From NCBI GenBank assembly GCA_005877815.1, contig VBOG01000035.1:1-53715 (forward strand): a stretch of 53,715 nt of DNA, written 5' to 3'. This document shows, piece by piece, positions 29,976 through 39,011 of the stretch; positions within the stretch are counted from its first letter, which is position 1, and each line of letters begins with the position of its first letter. This stretch comes from Nitrospirota bacterium (GTDB lineage: Bacteria; Nitrospirota; Nitrospiria; Nitrospirales; NS-4). The translations under genes and the position numbers were made by a program. The notes under the pieces were generated by a model that saw nothing but the letters and a program-made list of their open reading frames with translations, was not told the origin of the DNA and made no database searches.

Positions 29976-30656
29976 TTAAAAGTGCCCGGCTACGGCCGTA
30001 CTGAGCCTCTCCTGCAGCAGTGGTGTGGCTTCCGCCAGATCCAGTTTTTTCTGATGCACGCCGGCCGCCATGCGCGTTTGATAGAGTCCGGGCTCTTTCT
30101 TGTCCGGCATGTTCTTCATGCGCTCCGTGATCTGGATGTCGGCGACGCACGCATAAATTCGCTCATCGGTTTGCTTCGACGAAGACCCGCCCCCTCCGAA
30201 TAATCCGCCGACCGAACCGACCAGTCCCCCGACCGCGCTCTGCGCCGCAGACAGAATGCCCAGGCCCGCAGCGCCGACCGGGTGCATGGACCCCGCGACA
30301 CCCAATACAGACCCCAGCGTCCCGACGATGCTCGACCCGAAGCCACCGGACACCATCGCCTCCATCGGCATGTCGGGCGGTTCCTGATTGCAGTACACGA
30401 TATTGGTTTGGACCCAGTACTGCGCGGTCTCGGGATCGTTGATGACTGTGTAGCCCTTCGCGGCGATCTTGGTCTCGAGATCGATGAGCGTCACCTTCTG
30501 GTTGTCGGACATGTTACGGTTTTGCAAATAGACGGTGTTGGCTTGGCTTGGCGGCAGAAAAATCGTGTTGCTGGTGCTGAAGTTGGAGTCCACGATGTTC
30601 CCGGCGCAACCGGAAAAGACGGCGGCTATCAAGATAAGAGAATGTCGCGCGCGCAT
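29976..30656 (-). CDS. TraT-family outer membrane lipoprotein, copy 2
   Basis: A 226-aa lipoprotein, paralog of the next gene. Signal peptide MRARHSLILIAAVFSGC with lipid Cys17. Shared landmarks are TVYLQNRNMSDNQKVTLIDL, KIAAKGYTVINDPETAQYWV, a glycine/alanine-rich hydrophobic middle (VGGLVGSVGGLFGGGGSSS), CVADIQITERMKN and HQKKLDLAEATPLLQERL. The two copies are most similar at both ends and differ in the glycine-rich centre, as is usual for TraT. GGGAGGT precedes the ATG. It starts 18 bases after the diheme cytochrome gene stop, so it belongs to the same transcript. Confidence 0.85.
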   Translation of the reverse strand: MRARHSLILIAAVFSGCAGNIVDSNFSTSNTIFLPPSQANTVYLQNRNMSDNQKVTLIDLETKIAAKGYTVINDPETAQYWVQTNIVYCNQEPPDMPMEAMVSGGFGSSIVGTLGSVLGVAGSMHPVGAAGLGILSAAQSAVGGLVGSVGGLFGGGGSSSKQTDERIYACVADIQITERMKNMPDKKEPGLYQTRMAAGVHQKKLDLAEATPLLQERLSTAVAGHF

Positions 30657-30674
30657 ACGGCTACCTCCCCATGC

Positions 30675-32072
30675 TTACTTTGCCTGTTCGGTTTCTTGCA
30701 TGAGTTCGAATTTGATGAACGTTTCGCCATGCTGGGACCCCTGGTTCCATTCAACCTTTAACTCCTTCGTCTCATCTGTCTGTGCGGCCATGTCGAATTC
30801 CGGTATGCGCGAGCTTGGCGTGGGGTCCATAGGCATCTTAATCTGCTTGTAGGTGGTGCGCCCCCGCCGGTCCGTACAGACCATGATGCCCTCCGCTGAT
30901 GCCCATGCCCATCTCGGCTTCGCGCGCAACCGTTCCGCCGATTCATCCACATTGCCTTCGATGCTGAGCGCATGCTTGAGGGTTAGATTCCCGCGGCACT
31001 CACCGGCGACAAAAGCCTGTTCCTGTGCGACCATGTCCATCTGCAGTTTAAAAGAGGCGTCATCGTTGAAGACAAGGGGCGCATGGCCGGGAGTGGCTTT
31101 GGTATTGAGGAAGGCAGAGATTTCCGGATCGCGATAGATGTTATTCCATTGTGCGCGCATCCCATAGCGGTGCGGTTTGCAGCCGCAATCCTTGGGACGC
31201 TTGTTCCAGTATCGGTCGCCGATCGCCTCAGCCCAGGCCTTTGCCCATTTCATCATCTCGCCGTGGGGCATACTGGGCGGCTCGAGCCTGAAAGTCTTCT
31301 TCGTCACGTCTTCATATGTCAGGATGCCGTTGTCGTTCAGTCCGCGATTTCCCTTGAAGCCGATCATCACGAAATCCTCATGGTCAAGATGATTCAAAAA
31401 GTCCGCCGGCGTGGCGAAGTCGCCGGTAATCGTGTGCGCTCGCATGAGCTCGCACAACTGCTCGTCACCCTTCGGCTGCCGGGAGCCAATATGCGCGAAC
31501 CAATTCTTCACCATCGGAACCCTCCAGCGGGGCAGCGGCGGCACGCTGTGACACTGCTGGCAGGATAAGAACACCAAGTCGCGATTGCTGCTGCCGATGT
31601 CGGCATCGCCGGTGTCAGGGTGCGACACGGCGTGTTCGATCGCGTCGCGGGCTTGTTGAACATCCTGATCAGTCGTGCTCATGCCGCCGCGGCTCTCGCG
31701 GACGGCGTTCGCAAACGATTGGCTCCTCGAATACTGTTGGAGGGTTTCATTAATATTGATGACACCGCCGACGTGGCCGCCGCCTTCGACGAACGGGTTC
31801 ACGCTGCCGTGGCAGTTGAGACAGCGTGGCTCTCGGAAGACCGTGGCGAGATGGTGGAAGGCCTCGATCGCCTCCTGTTCCTGTTTTTCCGACAATGCGC
31901 AGATGGTCTTATCCGGCTTCGATTGTTGGAACGGCGCGATAATATCGCTGCCGGGATCCACCGCTGGTGTCTGGGATTGCGTTGGCGCGGTTGAGACGAG
32001 GACGATGAAAGACGTGACAGCTAGCGATGCAAGACCGATCGCAAACGATGATCGTCGGAATGTACGGTTCAC
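30675..32072 (-). CDS. Exported diheme cytochrome c
   Basis: A 465-aa protein with an N-terminal signal sequence (FAIGLASLAVTSFIVLVS) and two heme c attachment sites, CLNCH (84-88) and CQQCH (171-175). The region after the second site (PPLPRWRVPMVKNWFAHIG, DEQLCELM) and a later PPSMPHGEMMKWAKAWAEA recall the cytochrome-like proteins often annotated as isoquinoline 1-oxidoreductase subunits. Residues ~300-465 form a further domain without recognised motifs. It should be periplasmic and matured by the System II operon nearby. It heads a unit with two TraT-like lipoproteins. Redox partner unknown. The ATG at 32072 fits the signal peptide. Confidence 0.8.
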   Translation of the reverse strand: MNRTFRRSSFAIGLASLAVTSFIVLVSTAPTQSQTPAVDPGSDIIAPFQQSKPDKTICALSEKQEQEAIEAFHHLATVFREPRCLNCHGSVNPFVEGGGHVGGVININETLQQYSRSQSFANAVRESRGGMSTTDQDVQQARDAIEHAVSHPDTGDADIGSSNRDLVFLSCQQCHSVPPLPRWRVPMVKNWFAHIGSRQPKGDEQLCELMRAHTITGDFATPADFLNHLDHEDFVMIGFKGNRGLNDNGILTYEDVTKKTFRLEPPSMPHGEMMKWAKAWAEAIGDRYWNKRPKDCGCKPHRYGMRAQWNNIYRDPEISAFLNTKATPGHAPLVFNDDASFKLQMDMVAQEQAFVAGECRGNLTLKHALSIEGNVDESAERLRAKPRWAWASAEGIMVCTDRRGRTTYKQIKMPMDPTPSSRIPEFDMAAQTDETKELKVEWNQGSQHGETFIKFELMQETEQAK

Positions 32073-32286
32073 GGCGCGGGATCCCAGGGACGATAGGTGG
32101 GCATCGCCGTCTATTTTCCTTAGGCCAAATCAAGGCAGAGATTTCATTGCGAGGATACCTGGAACTTACGTGCCGTCTATTCTTCCAAGGATGGGAAGAG
32201 TAAATACTATGGGAGTTCCTCTGAGTCCAGACCAGGCTAATCGGGATTGTCCCGACGCGTGTGAGGCGGGCGGCCGGTGAGGTTCT
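32073..32286 (-). other. 214-base gap with two hairpins
   Basis: Between the AsmA-like gene and the diheme cytochrome gene. TCGGGA-TTG-TCCCGA at 32241-32255 is a perfect hairpin, and TCTTCC/GGAAGA near 32173-32191 is another. The first is placed 32 bases after the AsmA-like stop and could end that transcript. The cytochrome promoter should lie here. No open frame is credible. Confidence 0.4.
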
Positions 32287-33888
32287 CTAGCTTTTGGAGG
32301 CTTCCAATTGCCGGTCGAAACCGGGCAAGATGGCCTTGAAGAATGCATTCTCAAACAGGCGGACGAGCGTTTCCCATGTGTCGGTTTTGGGATTGTCAGC
32401 CGGGCCTGAAACCGTCACCTTCGTCGCGACTTCCGCGCGCGGCTGGTTCTCCAGCAACTTTGCGACCGTATCTATCAGTCCTTCATAGAGCTTCCGGAAC
32501 GTGCTTTTTTCTTTGTCCTGCCGCTTGTCGTAGGCTTTTATGTCTTTGAAGAGCGGCTTCATATAGCCGTGGACGGTGCCGTCCTTGACCGACAGTTCCG
32601 AGTAAAACGAGAATTCACCCTGCACGACGTCGAAGTTGCCGTAGGCCCGCAGCAGCTCATTCATCGAACGCATTTGCGCCTGTTCGATCTTGACGTTCAG
32701 GTCGAAGTCCGGCGATTTCTGTTCCGGACGGAATGTGCCGCTGACCAGCGTGTCGCCGCTGCCCATGAATTTGCCCTTTATTTTGACCGTGCCAGTGCCC
32801 TCCGTGAACTGGTTGCTGATATTCGCGAGCTCCAGATGGGCCCCGGTGAGGTACACCCGGTAGGTGGGAACGGCGGCCTCGTTGACGAACCCGAATTCGC
32901 TGTTCTTGATCACGGCATGGTCCACGCGAATCAAGGTTTGCGGGTGATTCCCCAGTTCCTTCGCCGTCTCGACCGTCTTTTCCTTCACCTCTTGTTCGGC
33001 GGCGGCCGTGACGACTGCATGGACATAATCCACGCGGGCGCCTTCGATCGTGACGCGCTTGAGGTTCGCCACCGTCGTGCTATCGGCGGCATATTCGATG
33101 TGCCCGTCCCCCGAGAGGAGCCCGTGCCGGAGCTGTACGTTGTAACGGCTGGTGACGGGCAGCAGGTGATCCAATTCCACGTGGTCAAGCTTGATCTCGG
33201 CGTCGACGCCCATATGCGGCTCGGCGAGGAAATTGGCATGGCCATTCGCCACGACCTTGCCGGATTTAAAAAGAATCCCATCTAAATGAAGATCCGATGG
33301 GTAGGCGTCGTTCCTATAATGAATGTTCCGGATGTTGCCGACGCGAAAATTGAAGTGATGGAACACCAGGGGCCTGGAGGGGTCCTGGTCCACGTACGTC
33401 CCCTCGGCATCGGTGATTTTAAACTCGTTGATCTTGATGGGATAGAACGAATAGACCGCATCACGCCATCCTTTTTCTTTGACCGGCACCGGGTCCTTCA
33501 CTTCTTTGGCCGCCTGGGGCAACGTAATGTGCAAGACGGGCCGTTCGATGAGGTAATCGCTGACGATGTGGCCCGTGAGCAGGTGCCGCCATTGCACGCT
33601 AAAGTGCCATCTGGGAAGATGCGCGACCGGCGGGTCGGGGTGCGCGGTCTGATACATCGTGGCGTCGAGAATCTCCAGGGAAAGATTCGGATACAAATGG
33701 GCTTTGCCGATGCGGAAACTATACCCCTTCACATAGGCGTTGAGCTGCCCCTCGATGAAGGCACGAAGCGGCTCGTCGATAAAAAACAGGGCTGTGAATG
33801 CGATGGCGACAAGGAGGGCGATGCTAACGGCAAACCCACGCAGTATTCTCATCTCATTACGATAGGCAAAGAGAGCACAGAGAGCCAT
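32287..33888 (-). CDS. AsmA/DUF748-like envelope protein
   Basis: A 533-aa protein with one N-terminal membrane helix (FAVSIALLVAIAFTALFFID) and a long periplasmic beta-rich part, typical of AsmA/DUF748 proteins that span the periplasm and help move lipids to the outer membrane. Landmarks include ISDYLIERPVLHITLP-like and DHAVIKNSEFGFVNEAAVP repeats, GTVKIKGKFMGSGDTLVSG, and a late KVTVSGPADNPKTDTWETL, the usual AsmA-type ending. Start is uncertain: the first ATG is 33888, but ATG 33852 (MRILRGF) places the helix closer to the N-terminus. bamD lies just upstream on the same strand. Confidence 0.8.
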   Translation of the reverse strand: MALCALFAYRNEMRILRGFAVSIALLVAIAFTALFFIDEPLRAFIEGQLNAYVKGYSFRIGKAHLYPNLSLEILDATMYQTAHPDPPVAHLPRWHFSVQWRHLLTGHIVSDYLIERPVLHITLPQAAKEVKDPVPVKEKGWRDAVYSFYPIKINEFKITDAEGTYVDQDPSRPLVFHHFNFRVGNIRNIHYRNDAYPSDLHLDGILFKSGKVVANGHANFLAEPHMGVDAEIKLDHVELDHLLPVTSRYNVQLRHGLLSGDGHIEYAADSTTVANLKRVTIEGARVDYVHAVVTAAAEQEVKEKTVETAKELGNHPQTLIRVDHAVIKNSEFGFVNEAAVPTYRVYLTGAHLELANISNQFTEGTGTVKIKGKFMGSGDTLVSGTFRPEQKSPDFDLNVKIEQAQMRSMNELLRAYGNFDVVQGEFSFYSELSVKDGTVHGYMKPLFKDIKAYDKRQDKEKSTFRKLYEGLIDTVAKLLENQPRAEVATKVTVSGPADNPKTDTWETLVRLFENAFFKAILPGFDRQLEASKS

Positions 33889-33938
33889 GCCCCTTCAGGA
33901 CTAGGTACGCGAGGCTATGAGAAGAATGGACGAAGCGA

Positions 33939-34823
33939 TCAGCAGCTGACGTTCAGGCCGCAGGTGATGACGGGAGGCAACGCGCCGCTCACGCCGGCCG
34001 GAGGAAGGGCCGGGGGCTGGACCGATAAGGATCTGGTTTTTGGCAACGGCGCGGGAAGTGAAGTCTTGGGAGCGGCGGAAGGGGACGCGTCTGCAAGGTT
34101 GGTGGTGACCGACTTCACACCGAGTGACGCCAGGAGCTGTTGCCCTTGTGACCTGACCATGGATTTCGGAAATTGTTGCACGAGCGTTGTTAAGGATTGA
34201 ATGGCGCGTTCTTTTGCGCCGATGTCCCGGTAGGTCAGGGCCAGGTAATACCAGGCTTCGGCTGAGACTTCCGCGTCCGGATATTGTCCCAACAGTCCCT
34301 CGAACCGGTGAAGGGCTCCAAGATACGCCTCCTGCCGGTAATAATGCTTGCCGACGTAGAGTTCGTAACCGGCGAGATGCTCCCGGCATTCCTTGATCTT
34401 GGACCGTGCATCGTCTTCATACGGGCTGCCCGGGAATTCCTTCAAGAGCTTTTGCATTGTCTCCATGGCGTGTCGCGTCGGCTCGGGGTCCCGGTCTCTC
34501 GTCGAGACCTGTTTGAAGTAGCTCATCCCCAAGCGATATTGCGCATACGGCGCCAGCGTGTGCGTTTTATGGAGATCGAGGAAGTGCTGGTATTCGACAA
34601 TGGCCTCCGCATAGTCTTCTTTTTCGAAGAAGGCTTCAGCCCGTTTCATGATCACGTGAGGATCGTAGTTGCGCTCGATGGGGTCTTGTTTGAGGACCTG
34701 TTCGTCAGCATTGGAGACGCGTGACGCCTCACCGTTTTTTACATCGGGAGTTTTCGGCGTGCTGGAACAACCGGAGAAGAGGAGGACAGCCACCAGGGCC
34801 GCCAACGGCATGTATGATCGCAT
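33939..34823 (-). CDS. bamD: Outer membrane assembly lipoprotein BamD
   Basis: A ~294-aa lipoprotein. Signal peptide MRSYMPLAALVAVLLFSGC with lipid Cys19. Tetratricopeptide-like repeats follow: AEAFFEKEDYAEAIVEYQHF, APYAQYRLGMSYFKQV, MQKLLKEFPGSPYEDDAR, GKHYYRQEAYLGALHRFEG and YLALTYRDIGAKERAI. These match the YfiO/BamD component of the beta-barrel assembly machine. The last ~65 residues are a proline/alanine-rich extension not found in E. coli BamD. ATG 34823 fits the lipoprotein signal; an upstream TTG (34841) is possible and no start has a strong ribosome-binding site. Confidence 0.85.
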   Translation of the reverse strand: MRSYMPLAALVAVLLFSGCSSTPKTPDVKNGEASRVSNADEQVLKQDPIERNYDPHVIMKRAEAFFEKEDYAEAIVEYQHFLDLHKTHTLAPYAQYRLGMSYFKQVSTRDRDPEPTRHAMETMQKLLKEFPGSPYEDDARSKIKECREHLAGYELYVGKHYYRQEAYLGALHRFEGLLGQYPDAEVSAEAWYYLALTYRDIGAKERAIQSLTTLVQQFPKSMVRSQGQQLLASLGVKSVTTNLADASPSAAPKTSLPAPLPKTRSLSVQPPALPPAGVSGALPPVITCGLNVSC

Positions 34824-34990
34824 CGGGAGGCATGATAGCAAATTTTCACCGCCACATCAACCCTACGGTTCTAGCATTCAGGTGTTTTACCCTACTCTTG
34901 AGGGTTAGGTAGCGTCGTGCAGCGTGTGATGCTTGTAATGGTGCGGCCCGTGCGAGGAAAATAGAAAGGTTGACGGGTGAGGGTGAGGGT

Positions 34991-35974
34991 ATGGGACAAC
35001 GAGCGCGGATCGTCGGGACGGGCAGTGCCCTTCCTGAGCGAATTGTCTCCAACGAGGAACTGGCCGGCCTGACTGGCATCAGCTCGGCGGCGATCTGGCG
35101 CCGGACGGGCATCCGCGAGCGTCGCTGGGCCGCACCCGACGATGCGACGTCCGACCTCGCTGCGCGCGCGGCCACCGCGGCATTGGCACAGGCGGGCATC
35201 GCGCCTTCCGCGCTCGACGCCATCATCGTCTCCACCACGTCCGGCGATACGTTATTTCCCGCCACCGCATGTCATGTTCAGCGGCTGCTTGATGCGAAGC
35301 GGGCCTTTGCATTCGATCTGTCCGCGTCATGCTCCGGCTTTCTCTATGCGCTTTCAGTCGGCGATCAACTGATTCAAGCAGGAAGCGCGCGGCGAATTCT
35401 CGTGGTGGCGGCCGAGATCAAATCCCGCTTTTTGAACTTTTCTGAAGGAGAAACCGCGATCCTGTTTGGTGATGGAGCAGGCGCGGCGGTGCTGGTCCCC
35501 GAGAGCGAAGGCCGTGGAATCGTCTCGGTCAGCCTGGGGACCGATGGATCTCAAGCCAATCTGATCCAAATCCCGGCCGGCGGTTCACGGGTGCCGGCCT
35601 CCGAGAAAACCGTCGGGCAGGGACAGCATGCTATCACAATGCGTGGGCCACGGCTCTTCCGCGCCGCCGTCCGTCGCCTGGAGTCCGCCGTGAATGCGGC
35701 GCTCACGGAGAATGAGTTGACGGTGCCGGGGGTGAGCTGGTTCCTGTTTCACCAGGCGAACGGACGGTTGCTGGAGAAGGTCAGGGAGCGGCTGGGCGTC
35801 ACATCCGAGCGGACGGAGAGCGTGATTGAACGCTACGGGAACACGTCCTCATCTTCGCTGCCGATCACGCTGGATACCGCCATCCGGGCGGGCAAGATCA
35901 AACCACATGACCTCGTGCTGATGGCGACCATCGGCGGAGGACTGACCTGGGGCACGGCGCTCATGCGCTGGTAG
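34991..35974 (+). CDS. fabH: 3-oxoacyl-ACP synthase III (FabH family)
   Basis: A 327-aa thiolase-fold condensing enzyme. The FabH triad is visible: Cys114 in SASCSGFLYA, His254 in FHQANGRLLE and Asn284 in YGNTSSSSLP. The C-terminal GGGLTWGTALMRW is typical. It would condense acetyl-CoA with malonyl-ACP to start fatty acid synthesis. It is not in a fab cluster, so it may be a second FabH or work on a special starter. ATG 34991 is preferred, preceded by GAGGGTGAGGG; a TTG at 34970 is in frame. bamD diverges upstream. Confidence 0.88.
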   Translation: MGQRARIVGTGSALPERIVSNEELAGLTGISSAAIWRRTGIRERRWAAPDDATSDLAARAATAALAQAGIAPSALDAIIVSTTSGDTLFPATACHVQRLLDAKRAFAFDLSASCSGFLYALSVGDQLIQAGSARRILVVAAEIKSRFLNFSEGETAILFGDGAGAAVLVPESEGRGIVSVSLGTDGSQANLIQIPAGGSRVPASEKTVGQGQHAITMRGPRLFRAAVRRLESAVNAALTENELTVPGVSWFLFHQANGRLLEKVRERLGVTSERTESVIERYGNTSSSSLPITLDTAIRAGKIKPHDLVLMATIGGGLTWGTALMRW

Positions 35975-36014
35975 CGTGGGGGATTCTCCAGGGACAGCAT
36001 GCTATACTCGCTGG

Positions 36015-36512
36015 ATGAAACCTCATGAATGCCGGCGCTTGATCGGCGCATGGATGCTTGCTCTGGTGGCCATTGGCGCCATGGGTTGTTCCAAGCCGAG
36101 CGGCGTGCTGCCGAGCGATGCGGCGCAAGTGCGAAAGATTGACGAGGCGGTCGAGCAACTCCGCCAATCCTACATCCATAAAGACCCGAAGGCGTTTCAT
36201 GAGCTGTTGATGCCGCTCGACAGTCTCCGTCGGCTCGAGTTGGAAATCGAGCGCGACTTCGCAATTTACGATCGCATCAATGTGGATTTCGGCATTGACC
36301 GGGTCCTCGTCGAAGGCTCGGATGCGGCGGTCTATTTCCATTGGCAAGGCCAATGGCAGCGGAAAACCGACGACCAGCCGCTTCGTGAACGCGGCCATGC
36401 CATTCTCCATCTCGTCGGCCACAAGGATATGGTGCTGAGCTCGGTCGAAGGGGATTCACCCTTCGGCATCTCCGGCCGCCGATTGCCGACCGATCGAGCG
36501 TCGCAGCCCTAA
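36015..36512 (+). CDS. Predicted lipoprotein, possible NTF2-like fold
   Basis: A 165-aa protein. The N-terminus MKPHECRRLIGAWMLALVAI ends in GAMGC, a lipobox with Cys25. The mature part (DEAVEQLRQSYIHKDPKAFH, RINVDFGIDRVLVEG, AAVYFHWQGQW, HAILHLVG) has the helix-then-curved-sheet pattern of small NTF2/SnoaL-like domains. No specific family recognised. ATG 36015 is taken over the upstream in-frame start because it begins the signal peptide. It lies 40 bases after fabH and four bases before nadB, so these genes may be co-transcribed. Confidence 0.7.
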   Translation: MKPHECRRLIGAWMLALVAIGAMGCSKPSGVLPSDAAQVRKIDEAVEQLRQSYIHKDPKAFHELLMPLDSLRRLELEIERDFAIYDRINVDFGIDRVLVEGSDAAVYFHWQGQWQRKTDDQPLRERGHAILHLVGHKDMVLSSVEGDSPFGISGRRLPTDRASQP

Positions 36513-36516
36513 CACC

Positions 36517-38157
36517 ATGCCCGCACAACGTTCGCACACGACACGCAAGACCTTGTCCGCCGTCGATTTCCTTGTGATTGGAAGCGGGGTGGCCGGATTG
36601 CGCGCGGCGATCGGGTTGAGTCGCGCCGGCCGGGTCATGATTCTCACGAAGGGCATCACGGCGGAAGGCAGCTCGATTTATGCCCAGGGCGGGGTCGCCG
36701 TCGCCCCCGAGGAAGAGGACATTGCGCTCCACCGCGAGGATACCATCCGCGCGGGCAAAGGGTTGTGTCGTGAGGAAACGGTGCAAGTCCTGGTCGCCGA
36801 GGGGCCGGCCCGCATCCAAGAGCTGATTGATTGGGGCGCCCGTTTCGATAGGGAAGGGACGGGATATGCATTCGCGCGCGAGGCGGCGCACAGCCGCGAC
36901 CGCATCATGCGCGCCGGAGGGGATGCGACGGGGACCGAGATTGTTCGCGTACTGCTGAAGCGGGCTCGGGGGTTGAGGCGGATTGTGTGGAACGATCATC
37001 ATTTTACGATTGACCTTCTGCTCGACCGCAATGGGCGTTGCGCGGGCGCGCTCGTTCTGGACGAAGCCTCGGGAGCACTCTCACCGGTTCCGGCAAAAGC
37101 CGTCGTGCTTGCGACGGGAGGCGCCGGCCAGATCTATTCGCGGACTACGAATCCTCCGAGCGCGACAGGGGACGGCATCGCCATGGGGTACCGGGCCGGC
37201 GCGCTGGTCGAAGACATGGAATTCGTCCAGTTCCATCCAACCGCGCTCTACATGCCGGCCACTCCGCAGTTCCTGCTGTCGGAAGCGATGCGCGGAGAAG
37301 GCGCGATCCTGCGCAATGTCAAAGGCGAGGCATTCATGAAGCGGTACCATGAGCTGGCGGAAGTCGCGCCCCGCGATATCGTGTCCCGGGCGATCTGGAA
37401 TGAGATGCAGCTCACCGGCGCGCGCCATGTCTATCTCGACGTGACCCATCTCGGGGCGGACTTCATCAAGGCTCGCTTCCCGACGATTTACGCGACGTGT
37501 TTACGATATGACGTGGATATCACCGAAGAACTCATTCCGGTCTGCCCCGGCGCCCACTATATGATGGGCGGCGTCTGGACCGACGTCCATGGCGCCACCA
37601 GCGTGCCTGGATTGTTTGCGGCGGGGGAGGTGGCCTGCACCGGCGTCCATGGAGCGAACCGGCTGGCCAGCAACTCGTTACTCGAAGGTCTCGTCTTCGC
37701 GGCTCGCGTGGTGGATGCTGCGGTTGAGTCCGCGGCGAAGGTCCCGAAGGACCGGTCTTATGCGGAGCAGTTAGTGGTGGCGAACGGCCATGGCAGTCCC
37801 AAAGGGTCGTCGCCGGATATGGAAAAGATCCTCAACTCGTTTCGCCGGTTGATGTGGGAAAACGTCGGCATCATCCGAAGCGGCGAAGGACTTCGGACGG
37901 CCATCTCACGGGTTGCAGAATGGGATGCGCAAGTGAAAAACTGGTGCCGCACTCGCCGTGAGTGGGAAATCTGGAACATGATCACGGCAGGCCGCCTGAT
38001 CGCCGTCGCGGCGCTTCACCGCACTCACAGCGTCGGGGCGCATTTCCGGTCGGATGACACTGGCGAGCGGCCGGTCGAATGGGAGCAGCACATTCAACTG
38101 GAGGCAGTTGCCGGAGAGGGAGGAATCGAGCCGGGAAGGCGGATTCTGAAGACGTGA
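36517..38157 (+). CDS. nadB: L-aspartate oxidase
   Basis: A 546-aa FAD enzyme that oxidises aspartate to iminoaspartate, the first step of quinolinate and NAD synthesis. Visible are the FAD motif FLVIGSGVAGLRAAIGLSRA, IYAQGGVAVAP, HSRDRIMRAGGDATG, the substrate region EFVQFHPTALY, and GEVACTGVHGANRLASNSLL with the catalytic arginine context. Its length matches NadB and it is distinct from FrdA at 6.75 kb. It is preceded by a small lipoprotein gene. nadA and nadC are not in the window. The convergent transglycosylase gene ends three bases after its stop. Confidence 0.93.
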   Translation: MPAQRSHTTRKTLSAVDFLVIGSGVAGLRAAIGLSRAGRVMILTKGITAEGSSIYAQGGVAVAPEEEDIALHREDTIRAGKGLCREETVQVLVAEGPARIQELIDWGARFDREGTGYAFAREAAHSRDRIMRAGGDATGTEIVRVLLKRARGLRRIVWNDHHFTIDLLLDRNGRCAGALVLDEASGALSPVPAKAVVLATGGAGQIYSRTTNPPSATGDGIAMGYRAGALVEDMEFVQFHPTALYMPATPQFLLSEAMRGEGAILRNVKGEAFMKRYHELAEVAPRDIVSRAIWNEMQLTGARHVYLDVTHLGADFIKARFPTIYATCLRYDVDITEELIPVCPGAHYMMGGVWTDVHGATSVPGLFAAGEVACTGVHGANRLASNSLLEGLVFAARVVDAAVESAAKVPKDRSYAEQLVVANGHGSPKGSSPDMEKILNSFRRLMWENVGIIRSGEGLRTAISRVAEWDAQVKNWCRTRREWEIWNMITAGRLIAVAALHRTHSVGAHFRSDDTGERPVEWEQHIQLEAVAGEGGIEPGRRILKT

Positions 38158-38160
38158 CGG

Positions 38161-38811
38161 TCAGTAATGCGGCGTGATGAGCGCAGCAGTTTCGACGTTC
38201 AACCCCGTAGGTTCACGCTTTCCATCTTCCTTCAGGAAGTCTTGATAGAACCGTAAAACCCGTCGGACATATTCTCGAGTTTCCGGAATTCGGGTGTCCT
38301 TCCTGGCCTTCGCTTCTCCGGCATTGTAAGCCGCGAGGGCCAACGGGATATCGCCATGGAATCGATCGAGCAGATAGCGAAGATGACGGACTCCGCCGGA
38401 GATGTTCTGCTCCGGGTCGTAGGGGTTGGATACCTGAAGCGACCATGCGGTGTCGGGCATCAACTGCATAAGCCCCATCGCTCCCTTGGGGGAGACTGCA
38501 GCTGAATCGAACGCCGATTCTGCCTTGATGACGGCACGGATCAAGGCAGGGTCCATCCGGTGTTGAAGCGACATGACGTCGATGGTGCGATGCAGGGCTG
38601 TGGAAGGAACAGCGGGGACCACTCGGTATCTGGTGCGGTCCGACCTGAACGCCCGGAACCGGGCATCGGTGGGGGCATTCGAGAAGTGGATCACCCCGCT
38701 GGCATCCACATACCGGTAAATCGTATCGGCCGAGGCGAGAGGCGTGACCGTCAAGACGGCCGAGAATACCGTTGCCGAAAGCCACGTGGTATAGGCGTAT
38801 CCCTTAAGCAT
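38161..38811 (-). CDS. Small lytic transglycosylase with N-terminal DUF4124
   Basis: A 216-aa exported protein. Signal peptide to about residue 28; then a DUF4124-like segment (IYRYVDASGVIHFSNAPTDA), and an SLT domain with the catalytic Glu98 in VIKAESAFDSAAVSPKGAMG, GLMQLMPDTAW, and AAYNAGEAKARK. It cleaves peptidoglycan in the periplasm, with the DUF4124 part probably binding the envelope. It is small and complete. A second, larger Slt70-like enzyme is at 50.2 kb. ATG 38811 fits the signal peptide. It diverges from the CNNM gene across an AT-rich 200-base gap. Confidence 0.88.
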   Translation of the reverse strand: MLKGYAYTTWLSATVFSAVLTVTPLASADTIYRYVDASGVIHFSNAPTDARFRAFRSDRTRYRVVPAVPSTALHRTIDVMSLQHRMDPALIRAVIKAESAFDSAAVSPKGAMGLMQLMPDTAWSLQVSNPYDPEQNISGGVRHLRYLLDRFHGDIPLALAAYNAGEAKARKDTRIPETREYVRRVLRFYQDFLKEDGKREPTGLNVETAALITPHY

Positions 38812-39011
38812 TCGGCCACGATAGCAATCGTCCTAGGATAGAGTCAACGTACATATAACGTGTAGGCGTAGCCATTGGTAGACAAATCATGAAGAATTTA
38901 CATCCGGTGAGGCTTATTTATTCAAGTAAAACATTAATTATATCGCTGCATCGTGCTGCCCGACAGGTCCTTGCCTTGTCTGAGTGAGGGGACTGTGTTA
39001 CCGTAATCGGA

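Noticed and set aside
34889-34905. Dyad ACCCT-(7)-AGGGT between bamD and fabH
   Set aside because: Five-base arms are too short to call an operator or terminator with confidence.
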